This document shows positions 17,973 through 29,434 of a stretch of DNA of 64,000 nucleotides, in pieces (positions within the stretch are counted from its first letter, which is position 1; every line of letters starts with the position of its first letter). Below the pieces are notes generated by a model. It saw only the letters and a program-made list of their open reading frames with translations, did no database searches and had not been told where the DNA came from. The stretch spans positions 295,332-359,331 of the forward strand of contig NZ_WNXZ01000005.1 in NCBI RefSeq assembly GCF_009733845.1. Reading direction: 5' to 3'. This stretch comes from Pseudactinotalea terrae. GTDB taxonomy: Bacteria > Actinomycetota > Actinomycetes > Actinomycetales > Beutenbergiaceae. The position numbers and the translations under genes were made by a program.

Positions 17973-18425
17973 TCAGCTGGAGGACGGCGGTGCGAGCCTG
18001 AGCGTCTCGCTGACCTCGGCGAGGACCTCGGGGGCGGCGGGGTCGCAGTCGAGCGCGAAGGAGCGGCACCGCTGCGCCTCGTCGGTCTCGCCGATCGTCG
18101 CCGCTGCTGCGCCGAGCGCGAGCAGGCTGATGAGGAAGCCCTGGTTCGGGACGTGAGTGACCGGGACCGGACCGGCGCCGCGCCAGCCGGCGCGTCGCAG
18201 CGCGTCGAGGCCACGGTGGTAGCCGGTGCGGGCGAACGCGTAGCCGCTGACGGCGTCCCCGGCCTCGAGCGCCTCCGTGGCCAGCCGACCCCAGGCGTAG
18301 GAGGCCGCCGGGATCCGGGCAGCCACGTCGCGCAGGGAGTCGCCCGCGTCGAGCGCGGTGCGAGCGGCGATATCCGGGTGGTCCTCTGGCAGCAGGGTGG
18401 GCTCGGGCCCGAGCAGGTTCGTCAC
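17973..18425 (-). CDS. DUF3151 domain-containing protein
   Basis: A 150-residue actinobacterial protein of the DUF3151 family: it opens with NLLGPEPTLLPEDHP, then a helical repeat-like core with YAWGRLATEALEAG and GYHRGLDALRRAGWRG. The GTG at 18425 is preceded by GGGGAG at about 9 nt; the open frame upstream belongs to noise. It is 88 bp upstream of purA. The family has no defined biochemical role; the helical layout resembles short tetratricopeptide-like proteins. Confidence 0.85.
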   Translation of the reverse strand: MTNLLGPEPTLLPEDHPDIAARTALDAGDSLRDVAARIPAASYAWGRLATEALEAGDAVSGYAFARTGYHRGLDALRRAGWRGAGPVPVTHVPNQGFLISLLALGAAAATIGETDEAQRCRSFALDCDPAAPEVLAEVSETLRLAPPSSS

Positions 18426-18462
18426 GCCGCCATTCTCCCCCACCCGCGAGCGAAGGGTCGCC

Positions 18463-19014
18463 TCAGCCGAACAGCTGCTCGGCCGCGGCTCGCGCGAGAG
18501 CGGCGGGGTCGGCGTGCCGCAGCGCCCCGTCGAGGTACAGCGACGCGATCCCGTGCACGATGGCCCAGGCCACCTGGCGCGCCTGCTCGACCGGGATGGC
18601 GACCCGGTCCGGCGGCAGCATCCCGACGCCCGCGCGGAGCATGTCGCCGGCGCGGGTCTCCTCCTGCTGGAGCTCGGCGTCCGCGCCGTCGAGGAGATCG
18701 GCCCGGAACATGACGGCGTAGTGGCCCGGGTTCGCGACGGCGAACGCCACGTAGTCCACGGCCGTGCGGGCGAAGTCACGCGCCTGCACCGAGTCCGCGA
18801 GCGCGTCGGCGAGGAGTCCGAAGCCCTGGGCGGCCAGCGCGGTGAACAGCCCGCGCCGGTCACCGAAGTGGTGTGCCGGCGCGCCGTGGGTGACGCCGGC
18901 CTCGCGCGCCAGCGCCCTCAGCGAAACCGAGTCCGGTCCGCCGCGCGCCACCTCCCCCGCCGCCGCCGTAAGCAGCTGTGCCCGTAGATCTCCGTGGTGG
19001 TAGCTGTCGGCCAT
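18463..19014 (-). CDS. TetR-family transcriptional regulator
   Basis: A 183-residue repressor with an N-terminal three-helix HTH (LLTAAAGEVARGGPDSVSLR, then ALAREAGVTHGAPAHHFGDRRG) and a C-terminal ligand domain of the WHG type. TACGCT at 19021-19026 ends 6 nt before the ATG, so the mRNA is probably leaderless. Two near-identical operators lie between it and the divergent DoxX gene, and one overlaps the expected -35 region of this gene, which predicts autoregulation. The ligand is unknown. Confidence 0.9.
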   Translation of the reverse strand: MADSYHHGDLRAQLLTAAAGEVARGGPDSVSLRALAREAGVTHGAPAHHFGDRRGLFTALAAQGFGLLADALADSVQARDFARTAVDYVAFAVANPGHYAVMFRADLLDGADAELQQEETRAGDMLRAGVGMLPPDRVAIPVEQARQVAWAIVHGIASLYLDGALRHADPAALARAAAEQLFG

Positions 19015-19020
19015 GTGTCG

Positions 19021-19026
19021 AGCGTA
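19021..19026 (-). promoter_or_regulatory. -10 box of leaderless tetR-type gene
   Basis: TACGCT (minus strand) ends 6 nt before the ATG at 19014. Confidence 0.45.
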
Positions 19027-19034
19027 CCGCCGAT

Positions 19035-19085
19035 CTAGGCATTGACTAGATGCAGCGATCGCGTCATCATCTAGTCATTGTCTAG
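19035..19085. promoter_or_regulatory. Twin TetR operators
   Basis: CTAGNCATTGNCTAG occurs at 19035-19049 and again at 19071-19085, 36 bp apart. Between them TGACTAGATG (19043-19052) and CATCTAGTCA (19068-19077) form a perfect 10-bp inverted repeat. The sites cover the promoters of both divergent genes. Confidence 0.7.
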
Positions 19086-19100
19086 ATGAAGGAGCCACCC

Positions 19101-19541
19101 ATGGCACCCCTGCTCGCCCTCGTCATCGTCACGCTGCTCGCCCGCGGCTTGGGCGCCCTCGGCGTCGAGTACGTCGCGACCTGGCCGGACGCCGTCGCCG
19201 TCGGCATGGCCGCCATGTTCGCGCTGACCGCGTCCGCACACTGGACCCAGCCCCGCCGCGACGGGCTCATCGCGATCGTCCCCCCTGCCCTGCCGCGACC
19301 CGACCTGCTCGTCACCGCCACCGGTGTGCTCGAGATCGCGGGCGCGGTCGGGTTGCTGATCCCGGCCACGCGCACGGTGGCCGCAGTCTGCCTCGGTTTC
19401 CTGCTGCTGGCGATGTTCCCCGCCAACGTGCGCGCGGCCCGCGGCGTCGGGGACCCGGCCGCACCACGCACGCCGTTGTTGCCGCGCACCGCGATGCAGG
19501 TGCTGTTCATCAGCTCGGCCGTCGTGGTGGCAGCCTCCTGA
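19101..19541 (+). CDS. DoxX-family membrane protein
   Basis: A 146-residue integral membrane protein with four hydrophobic helices, of the DoxX type. It has the TASAHWTQPRRDGLIAIVPP loop and a GVLEIAGAVGLLIP helix. DoxX-like proteins are linked to membrane redox balance and detoxification, but the reaction here is unknown. The ATG at 19101 follows AAGGAG at 6 nt; an ATG at 19086 lies inside the operator. Its TetR neighbour and the two operators indicate inducible expression. Confidence 0.85.
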   Translation: MAPLLALVIVTLLARGLGALGVEYVATWPDAVAVGMAAMFALTASAHWTQPRRDGLIAIVPPALPRPDLLVTATGVLEIAGAVGLLIPATRTVAAVCLGFLLLAMFPANVRAARGVGDPAAPRTPLLPRTAMQVLFISSAVVVAAS

Positions 19542-19584
19542 CCCAGCCCCCGTTCACCGATGGCGAGCCCCGCCCGGCCACCGA

Positions 19585-19656
19585 CGTGAGATCGCACACT
19601 CCCGGTGAGATCGCACCGTGCGATGTGCGGTCTCACCGGGAATGTGCGATCTCACG
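19585..19656. repeat. Four-half-site hairpin repeat (family A, copy 1)
   Basis: Two 32-nt arms (19585-19616, 19625-19656) pair with only two mismatches around an 8-nt loop. Each arm holds GAGATCGCAC-like blocks with a 19-bp period. Related elements lie at 42190 and 61226. Here it sits between convergent doxX and fba genes. Confidence 0.8.
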
Positions 19657-19680
19657 TGCCCGGCGCGCCACAGACACACC

Positions 19681-19713
19681 GACGGCGGCCCTCACCAGGT
19701 GAGAGCCGCCGTC
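19681..19713 (-). terminator. Hairpin terminator after fba
   Basis: A 16-bp stem (19681-19696 with 19698-19713, one mismatch) lies 24 bp beyond the fba stop. It is GC-rich with no T-tract. Confidence 0.65.
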
Positions 19714-19737
19714 GGGAAGTGCGGTGAGAAGGCTGAA

Positions 19738-20757
<1,020 letters not shown>

Positions 20758-20840
20758 GGGAACTCTCCATGAACGACGGCGGGATGTCGGGTCCAGTCTG
20801 GCACCTCCGCTCCCCTTCGGTCGCCTCGGGCCAGGCGGTC

Positions 20841-21455
20841 TCAGGCGTGCTGGACCGCCCAGGCCCACATCGCGACGGCGGCAGCGGCGCCCGCGTTGAT
20901 CGATCGGGTGGACCCGTGCTGGGTGATGTGAAGGATCGCCTCGCAGATCTGCTGCGCCTGCGGGGTCAGCCCGGCGGACTCCTCGCCGAACAGCAGCGCG
21001 CACGACCGGGGCAGGTCGCGGTGCTCGAGCGGGACCGAACCGGGGACGTTGTCGATGCCCAGCACCGGGACGCCGCGCTCGGCCGTCCAGGCGGCGAAGG
21101 CTGCGGCGTCCTCGTGGTGGTGCACGTGCAGGTAGCGGTCGGTCACCATCGCGCCGCGGCGGTTCCAGCGGCGGCGCCCGATCACGTGCACGCCGGCGAC
21201 GTTGAACGCGTTGGCGGTGCGTACGACCGAGCCGATGTTGAAGTCGCGGCCCCAGTTCTCGATCGCCACGTGCAGCGGGTTCCGCCGGGTGTCGAGGTCC
21301 GCGACGATCGCCTCCAGCCGCCAGTACCGGAACCGGTCCTCGACGTTGCGGTGGTCGCCTGCGGCGAGCAGCTCGCGGTCGAGCCGCGGGTCGTCGGGCC
21401 AGGGTTGCGGGTGCGGGCCGACGCCGGGTCTGCGCTGCTCCCCATCCTCGGTCAC
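20841..21455 (-). CDS. TrmH/SpoU-family RNA 2'-O-methyltransferase
   Basis: A 204-residue SPOUT methyltransferase. It carries the trefoil-knot motifs DFNIGSVVRTANAFNV, LLFGEESAGLTPQAQ and TRSINAGAAAAVAMW, which bind S-adenosylmethionine, so it probably 2'-O-methylates a tRNA or rRNA. The GTG at 21455 overlaps the stop of the upstream membrane gene as GTGA, showing translational coupling. The exact RNA target cannot be read from sequence. Confidence 0.9.
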   Translation of the reverse strand: MTEDGEQRRPGVGPHPQPWPDDPRLDRELLAAGDHRNVEDRFRYWRLEAIVADLDTRRNPLHVAIENWGRDFNIGSVVRTANAFNVAGVHVIGRRRWNRRGAMVTDRYLHVHHHEDAAAFAAWTAERGVPVLGIDNVPGSVPLEHRDLPRSCALLFGEESAGLTPQAQQICEAILHITQHGSTRSINAGAAAAVAMWAWAVQHA

Positions 21456-22183
21456 GGGATCGCCCAGGTGACGTAGATCGTCGCGCCGAGCCACACGATG
21501 ACGCACCAGATCACGACGAGCAGCACTGGGTGCCGTTGCGCCCAGCGTGTCGACCCCGGGTACTCAGCCTCGATCTCGACACCTCGCGCGCTCTTCGGTC
21601 TCGCTGCTCCGACTCGCGCGGCGATCGTGTCCACGTCGCTGTAGCGGTACAGATCGGACGTGATCACGAAACCGTAGCGGCCCCCGCGCCGCCGGATCGA
21701 GAGCCTGCAGACCTTCTGTTTCCCTCCCCTGCCGCGACGGAGGTACTTGTGCAACACAGGCGTCGCGAGCTCCTCGCGGACGTAGGTGGTGGTTCCGCGC
21801 AGGGAACGCCGGGTGATGCCGTGGGGATCGACCCGCACCTGCGCGTACAACGACTCGGCGAGCAGCACGAGCACGATCACCAGCATCACGCCGTAGATCA
21901 CCCTCACCTCGGCGGGGCTGCCGCCGGCCGTCGCGATCAGCGCCGCGAGGACCGCTGCGGCCACCACCAGCAGGCCGGCAAGGAATCGGTTGGGCCTGAA
22001 CACCGAGGAGCCGCCGACGTACCACGGCCCGATGGCCGCCGATGTCGGCGAGCTCGGGGCCCATGTGCTCCCACCGGGCGGTCCGCTCGGGCTCGGCTGA
22101 CCGTCGATCGCACCATAGGGCAGCGGCGTGCCTGTCCGACGGCGCTGCTGACCGTCCGCGCCTGCCCCGGGATCCGCGATCAT
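21452..22183 (-). CDS. PH-like-domain membrane protein
   Basis: A 243-residue protein with a Pro/Gly-rich N-terminal tail (about 1-55), two membrane helices (about 66-105), a cytoplasmic segment with basic strands (ITRRSLRG, LHKYLRRGRGGKQKVCRLSI) suggestive of a bacterial PH-like fold, and a final helix near residues 222-240. Function unknown. The ATG at 22183 follows GAAGG. It is coupled to the SpoU methyltransferase gene. Confidence 0.65.
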   Translation of the reverse strand: MIADPGAGADGQQRRRTGTPLPYGAIDGQPSPSGPPGGSTWAPSSPTSAAIGPWYVGGSSVFRPNRFLAGLLVVAAAVLAALIATAGGSPAEVRVIYGVMLVIVLVLLAESLYAQVRVDPHGITRRSLRGTTTYVREELATPVLHKYLRRGRGGKQKVCRLSIRRRGGRYGFVITSDLYRYSDVDTIAARVGAARPKSARGVEIEAEYPGSTRWAQRHPVLLVVIWCVIVWLGATIYVTWAIP

Positions 22184-22276
22184 CGTGCCTTCACGCTCCC
22201 ATGATGGCGTGCGCTCATCAGCGCCGCAGCACCACCTGCGACAGGCTGACGACAGAACCAGGCTTCGCCGATCGGC

Positions 22277-23023
22277 TCAGCCCTGAGGCGGGTATCCACC
22301 GCCTTGACCGGGCTGCGGGTAGCCGGGCTGGCCGCCGCCTTGACCCGGCGCGAAGCCGCCGGGCTGGCCGCCGTAGCCGGGACCGGGCGCGTCGGTGATG
22401 TGAGGCTGCGGCGCCGGCGGGGTGCCGTACTGACCCACCTGGCCCTGCTGGTCGGCGAACGACACGCGCGGGGCGGCCCGGACGATCGGGTCGTTGGTCT
22501 CGAAGTACTCCGCGCGGTGGAAGTTGAACATGTTCGCGATGATGTTCGGCGGGAAGCTCTCCACCTTGGTGTTGAGCTCACGCACGTTCGCGTTGTAGAA
22601 GCGACGGCCGGCAGCGATCCGGTCCTCGGTGTTGGTGAGCTCGTTCTGCAGGGCCACGAAGCTCTCGACCGAGCGGAGCTGCGGGTATGCCTCGGCGACC
22701 GCGAACAGGCGACCGAGTGCGCCGCTCAGCGCGTCCTCCTGACGGGCCTGCTCGGCCGGGGTGGACCCCGGGGTCGCGGCGGCCGCGCGAGCTCGCGTGA
22801 CCTCGTCGAACACCGCACGCTCGTGGGCGGCGAAGCCCTTGACCGTGTCGAGGAGGTTGGGGATCAGGTCGTAGCGGCGGTGCAGCTCGACGTCGATCTG
22901 ACGCCACGCCTCCTGCACCAGGTTCCGCAGGCGAACAAAGCCGTTGTAGGTCGCGATCGCCCAGATCACGGGGATCAGGACGACGAGGACAACAACGATG
23001 AGGATGATGACTCCGGTGTCCAT
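22277..23023 (-). CDS. lemA: LemA family protein
   Basis: A 248-residue LemA-type protein: an N-terminal membrane helix (residues about 4-25) followed by the long coiled helical bundle with NGFVRLRNLVQEAWRQIDV, RRYDLIPNLLDTVKGFA and RRFYNANVRELN. It ends in a Gly/Pro/Gln-rich tail of about 60 residues. The role of LemA proteins is not settled; they are membrane-anchored and periplasm-facing in other bacteria. A strong AGAAGGAGG precedes the ATG at 23023. Confidence 0.93.
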   Translation of the reverse strand: MDTGVIILIVVVLVVLIPVIWAIATYNGFVRLRNLVQEAWRQIDVELHRRYDLIPNLLDTVKGFAAHERAVFDEVTRARAAAATPGSTPAEQARQEDALSGALGRLFAVAEAYPQLRSVESFVALQNELTNTEDRIAAGRRFYNANVRELNTKVESFPPNIIANMFNFHRAEYFETNDPIVRAAPRVSFADQQGQVGQYGTPPAPQPHITDAPGPGYGGQPGGFAPGQGGGQPGYPQPGQGGGYPPQG

Positions 23024-23099
23024 GCGGGCCTCCTTCTGACGTCAGGGTCCACAAACCCAGGGTCTGAGCGACCGGGCAGAGCGCCCGACTGCTTCGATG

Positions 23100-23687
23100 C
23101 TACTGGCGGCCCAGGCCGAGATCGCCCGAGGAGAGCAGGGAGACGTAGGGAAGTTCTGCCCTCGCGAACACCTCGGTGGCCTCGGTCTCGCGGTCGAGGA
23201 TCGTCGCGACGCCGAGCACCTCGGCGCCCGCGGCGCGCGCTGCCTCGACGGCGAGCATGGGGCTGTTGCCGGTGGTGGTGGTGTCCTCGACGATCACCAC
23301 GCGCCGCCCCGCGATCTCGGGGCCCTCGACCTGTCGCTTCATGCCGTGCCCCTTGGCCTCCTTGCGCACGAGGAAGGCGTCGAGGTCGAGCCCGCGGCTG
23401 GCGGCGGCGTGCTGGATCGCGCAGACGACCGGGTCCGCACCCATGGTGGGTCCGCCCACGGCATCGATCTCCCCGACACCCATGCCCTGCTCCTCGAGCA
23501 TGTCGAGCATCAGGTGCCCGATCAGGGGCGCCCCCTCGTGGTGCAGCGTGACGCGCCGCATGTCCACGTAGTAGTCGGCCTCACGGCCGCTGGAGAGCGT
23601 CACCGTGCCGTGCACGACGGCGAGCTCGCCGACCAGCTGGGCGAGGCGGGCGAGGCGGTCCTGGGACATGTGCTCCGGCGTCGTCAC
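23100..23687 (-). CDS. pyrE: Orotate phosphoribosyltransferase
   Basis: A 195-residue enzyme that joins orotate to PRPP in pyrimidine synthesis. It shows TLSSGREADYYVDMRR near residues 29-44, the flexible-loop lysine motif VRKEAKGHG and the PRPP-binding VVIVEDTTTTGNS near 128. The GTG at 23687 is preferred because TACGCT ends 7 nt before it; an ATG at 23669 would remove six residues and has a poorly placed GGAG. Divergent from xthA, with both genes apparently leaderless. Confidence 0.93.
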   Translation of the reverse strand: MTTPEHMSQDRLARLAQLVGELAVVHGTVTLSSGREADYYVDMRRVTLHHEGAPLIGHLMLDMLEEQGMGVGEIDAVGGPTMGADPVVCAIQHAAASRGLDLDAFLVRKEAKGHGMKRQVEGPEIAGRRVVIVEDTTTTGNSPMLAVEAARAAGAEVLGVATILDRETEATEVFARAELPYVSLLSSGDLGLGRQ

Positions 23688-23694
23688 GGCACTC

Positions 23695-23700
23695 AGCGTA
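23695..23700 (-). promoter_or_regulatory. -10 box of leaderless pyrE
   Basis: TACGCT (minus strand) lies 7 nt before the GTG at 23687 and supports that start over the downstream ATG. Confidence 0.5.
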
Positions 23701-23735
23701 GTCACGACGCCGAGATCGTCGCCCCGCGGCTTGTG

Positions 23736-23741
23736 TAGCGT
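23736..23741 (+). promoter_or_regulatory. -10 box of leaderless xthA
   Basis: TAGCGT ends 6 nt before the GTG at 23748. It is only 35 bp from the oppositely facing pyrE -10. Confidence 0.5.
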
Positions 23742-23747
23742 CGAGGG

Positions 23748-24530
23748 GTGCGGATCGCCACCTGGAACGTCAACTCGATCCGAGCTCGCGCCGAACGGGT
23801 CTCGGAGTGGCTCGAGCGCAACGACGTCGACGTGCTCGCCCTGCAGGAGACCAAGGCCGCCGATCACCTCTTTCCCTATCTGACGTTCGAGGCGTTCGGG
23901 TACGAGGTGGCGCACGTGGGGGTGAGCCAGTGGAACGGTGTCGCGATCGTCTCCCGGGTGGGGCTCGAGGGCGTCGAGTCCGGTTTCGCCGGCCAGCCCG
24001 GCTGGGGAGACCCGGCGGTTCCCGAGGCCCGCGCCCTGGGTGCCACCTGCGGCGGTGTCCGGGTGTGGAGCGTGTACGTGCCGAACGGGCGCACGCTCGT
24101 GGACCCGCACTACGAGTACAAGCTCGCGTGGCTGCGGTCGCTGCGGGACGCCGCCGCCTCCTGGCCGGCGGATCCGACCGTGATCGTCGGGGACTGGAAC
24201 GTGGCACCCACCGACGAGGATGTCTGGAGCCCGGCGTTCTTCGAGGGCTCCACGCATGTCTCCGCACCTGAGCGAGCGGCGCTGGCAGCGCTCGCGTCAG
24301 CCGGTTTCACCGAGCTGACCACCACGCACACGCCCGGCCGCTACACGTACTGGGACTACCAGCGGTTGGCCTTCCCCAAGAACCGAGGCATGCGGATCGA
24401 CCTCGCCTTCGGGAACGCCGCGTTCGCGAAGCGGTTGCGCGGGGTCGCGATCGACCGCGAGGAGCGCAAGGGAGCGGGGGCCTCCGATCATGTACCGGTC
24501 GTCCTCGAGATCGACGACGCCACCTCCTGA
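23748..24530 (+). CDS. xthA: Exodeoxyribonuclease III (AP endonuclease)
   Basis: A 260-residue Mg-dependent endonuclease/exonuclease/phosphatase-fold enzyme for base excision repair. Motifs in order: RIATWNVNSIRAR at the start, LALQETKAAD near residue 30 (catalytic Glu), VYVPNGR, VGDWNVAPTDEDVW near 150 (catalytic Asp/Asn), DLAFGNA and the C-terminal ASDHVPVV with the catalytic His. The length is typical. The GTG start coincides with the first conserved strand. Confidence 0.95.
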   Translation: MRIATWNVNSIRARAERVSEWLERNDVDVLALQETKAADHLFPYLTFEAFGYEVAHVGVSQWNGVAIVSRVGLEGVESGFAGQPGWGDPAVPEARALGATCGGVRVWSVYVPNGRTLVDPHYEYKLAWLRSLRDAAASWPADPTVIVGDWNVAPTDEDVWSPAFFEGSTHVSAPERAALAALASAGFTELTTTHTPGRYTYWDYQRLAFPKNRGMRIDLAFGNAAFAKRLRGVAIDREERKGAGASDHVPVVLEIDDATS

Positions 24531-24610
24531 GTCGGGTCGGGCCACCACCGGCGGCAGCGACATGGGCACCTCTGCCGCCAACGTGCTCCGGCGAGGTCAC
24601 CGTTGGCCGA

Positions 24611-24616
24611 TAGTGT
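24611..24616 (+). promoter_or_regulatory. -10 box of leaderless septum-formation-type gene
   Basis: TAGTGT ends 7 nt before the ATG at 24624, supporting that start over an upstream TTG at 24603. Confidence 0.45.
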
Positions 24617-24623
24617 TCCGCTC

Positions 24624-25484
24624 ATGGGTCAGCCGCCGCTCGCCTCGTGGCCGAACCCTGACCAGCCCTCCTACGGAGCGCCGGCCGGGGTTCCCGGCCA
24701 GCCGACCCCTGCCCACGGGCAGGGCGCTCAGGAGCCGCAGGTTCCTCCGGTCCCGCAGATGCCGGCGCCGCAGCACTCCTTCGCTCCGCCGTCCGGCCAG
24801 AGCATGTACGGCAACCACCAGCCAGCAGCGCAAGCCGCGCAGCAGCAGGGTGGGTACGGGTCGTTCACGTTCCCGGTGGCGCCGAGGCAGAAGCTCGAGC
24901 CGCTCGCCATCGCGGGCATCGCCACCGCGCCTCTCGGCCCGGTCGGCATCGGCCTCGGCCTGCTGGCGCGGAACCGCGTCAAGCAGACGCGGCGGCGCAG
25001 CATGGCGCTCGCGTGGACCGCCGTCGCCCTCGGCGCGGTGTTCACGGTGGGTTGGGCCTTGGTCACCGCCGTGCTGTCGATGAACGGCACCATCGACCGG
25101 GCTCTGGAGAGCCCGCAGCCCGGTGATGTCGCGGCGGCCCGCACGGTTGCCGCAGCCAACCTTGCGGTCGGCAACTGCATCCAGACGCTGCCGCCGGCGG
25201 AGCAGGTGGGCGAGGTCCGCCTCGTCCCGTGCGCCGACGAGCACATCGCCCAGGTCGTGAGCCTGCACCCGGGCTCCGGGGACTTCCCCGGCGCCGAGCA
25301 GATAGCGGCCGATGCGACCGCAACCTGCACCACCGAGGTCGAGAACATCGACGCCGGTGATGCCTCGTTCGTGCCCTGGTACCTCGTCCCGTCGCAGGCG
25401 GGCTGGGACCAGGGCAACACCCAGGTGGTCTGCCTGCTCCGTGGCGACGCGGGCCCCCTCAACGTCGATCTCGTCAATACCTAG
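24624..25484 (+). CDS. DUF4190/septum-formation-like membrane protein 1
   Basis: A 286-residue protein with a Pro/Gln/Gly-rich cytoplasmic N-terminus (about residues 1-85), a pair of membrane helices with the DUF4190-like LAIAGIATAPLGPVGIGLGL and LAWTAVALGAVFTVGWALV (about 93-150), and an extracytoplasmic cysteine-containing domain. That domain (VGNCIQ, VPCADEHIAQVV) resembles the septum-formation family. It is followed after 14 bp by a protein of the same plan but different transmembrane unit, so they form an operon of paralogous envelope proteins. A direct role in division is not shown. Confidence 0.7.
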   Translation: MGQPPLASWPNPDQPSYGAPAGVPGQPTPAHGQGAQEPQVPPVPQMPAPQHSFAPPSGQSMYGNHQPAAQAAQQQGGYGSFTFPVAPRQKLEPLAIAGIATAPLGPVGIGLGLLARNRVKQTRRRSMALAWTAVALGAVFTVGWALVTAVLSMNGTIDRALESPQPGDVAAARTVAAANLAVGNCIQTLPPAEQVGEVRLVPCADEHIAQVVSLHPGSGDFPGAEQIAADATATCTTEVENIDAGDASFVPWYLVPSQAGWDQGNTQVVCLLRGDAGPLNVDLVNT

Positions 25485-25498
25485 GAAAGGGGATCCAC

Positions 25499-26536
25499 AT
25501 GAGCACGCCATGGAATCCGTCGGGGCAGGACCCGCAGAACCCGGGTCAGGACCCGCAGAACCCGGGCCAGCCCGGACAGCCGGGGCAGCCCGGTCAGACC
25601 CCGCAGCAGCCGAGCTATGGCTCGTCCTCGCAGCCGGGCCAGAACACCAGCTACGGGTCCTCCTCCCAGCCGGGCCAGAACCCGCAGCAGCCGCAGTACG
25701 GTCAGCCGGCTCAGCCTCAGCAGCCCCAGTACGGCCAGCCGACCCAGCCCCAGTACGGCCAGCCGACCCAGCCGGCCTTCGGGCAGCAGCCCGGCCAGGC
25801 GCCCAACCAGCCCGGCGGCTTCGGCCAGCCGGCTCAGCCGGGCGGCTTCGGCCAGCCGGCACAGGCGGGCGGCTTCGGTGGGTCCTCGCAGCCCCCGGGC
25901 TACGGCGGCTACGGCGGTCCTGGCGGCCCCGGCGGGCAGCCCCCGAAGAAGAGCCCGGTGCCGATCATCATCGGTGTCGTGGTGGGCATCCTGGTCATCG
26001 TCGGCATCTTCTTCGCGATCCAGGCACTGACCGGTGGCGGCGGCGAGGACCCTACAGCCGATCCGACCACGAGCGATCAGCCCACCGACGAGCCCACGGA
26101 CGAGCCGACCGATGAGCCCACGGACGAGCCGACCGATGAACCGACCGACGACGGCGGTGACGTGACCGAGGTCGCGGACACCGAGGTCGTCCCGGGCGAC
26201 TGCATCCTGTCGCTCGAGTACAACGCGAACAGCATGTGGGAGAAGGTCGACTGCGCGACCCCGCACGAGTTCGAGGTCGTCGCCGAGTCCGTCACCGACG
26301 CCGAGGAGTTCCCCGGGGAGGACACCCTCTCGAGCGAGGCCGAGGCCTTCTGCACCGACGCCGTGGTGCCGTTCTTCGACATGGTTGCCGACTCCGAGAG
26401 CGTCAACTACAACTACATGTGGCCGACCGAGGGCACATGGGACTTCGGTGACCGCAAGTACACCTGCCTGATGGTCGCGATCGACGGCGCGATGTTCACC
26501 GGCAGCTTCATCGACGGTGACGTGACGGTCGGCTGA
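25499..26536 (+). CDS. Septum-formation-like membrane protein 2, with low-complexity N-terminus
   Basis: A 345-residue protein. Residues 1 to about 155 are a Pro/Gln/Gly/Tyr repeat region (PQNPGQ, QYGQPTQP and GGFGQPAQ units). One membrane helix (about 158-182) follows, then tandem TDEP repeats (about 195-218). The extracytoplasmic domain has GDCILSL, DCATPHEFEVV and a late CLMVA cysteine, like its upstream neighbour. GAAAGGGG precedes the ATG. The Asp/Pro linker suggests a cell-wall-spanning stalk. The DNA in both repeat regions is itself repetitive and may vary in length between strains. Confidence 0.7.
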   Translation: MSTPWNPSGQDPQNPGQDPQNPGQPGQPGQPGQTPQQPSYGSSSQPGQNTSYGSSSQPGQNPQQPQYGQPAQPQQPQYGQPTQPQYGQPTQPAFGQQPGQAPNQPGGFGQPAQPGGFGQPAQAGGFGGSSQPPGYGGYGGPGGPGGQPPKKSPVPIIIGVVVGILVIVGIFFAIQALTGGGGEDPTADPTTSDQPTDEPTDEPTDEPTDEPTDEPTDDGGDVTEVADTEVVPGDCILSLEYNANSMWEKVDCATPHEFEVVAESVTDAEEFPGEDTLSSEAEAFCTDAVVPFFDMVADSESVNYNYMWPTEGTWDFGDRKYTCLMVAIDGAMFTGSFIDGDVTVG

Positions 26537-26558
26537 CCAGACCTGAACCGAACACACG

Positions 26559-26592
26559 CAGGCCCCGCCCGGATCGCTCCGGGCGGGGCCTG
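26559..26592. terminator. Bidirectional terminator between septum-type gene and clpB
   Basis: A perfect 15-bp GC-rich stem (26559-26573 with 26578-26592) with a 4-nt loop lies between convergent genes, 22 bp after one stop and 24 bp after the other. Confidence 0.85.
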
Positions 26593-26616
26593 TGTCGTCG
26601 GGGCCGACTGCGGCCC

Positions 26617-29247
<2,631 letters not shown>

Positions 29248-29293
29248 CGAACCTCCGAGCATGGGTGGGTCTGCGTCACTCAGATCAACCGCG

Positions 29294-29324
29294 ACAGAGT
29301 TGAGTCTATTCCGCTCAACTCTGT
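29294..29324. promoter_or_regulatory. HAIR-type HspR operator upstream of clpB
   Basis: A perfect 11-bp inverted repeat (29294-29304 with 29314-29324) contains TTGAGT-N7-GCTCAA, one base from the HAIR consensus CTTGAGT-N7-ACTCAAG core that HspR binds in actinobacteria. Confidence 0.8.
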
Positions 29325-29434
29325 TTCGCACCCAGCCTATAGGCCCGGAACTTGCGCGCGCTCGGTGCTCGCGTGCCACACTGACGAACGTCGGGGCCGG
29401 ACCTGTCCGGCCACCACCAAGCGAGGGGAAGCAC

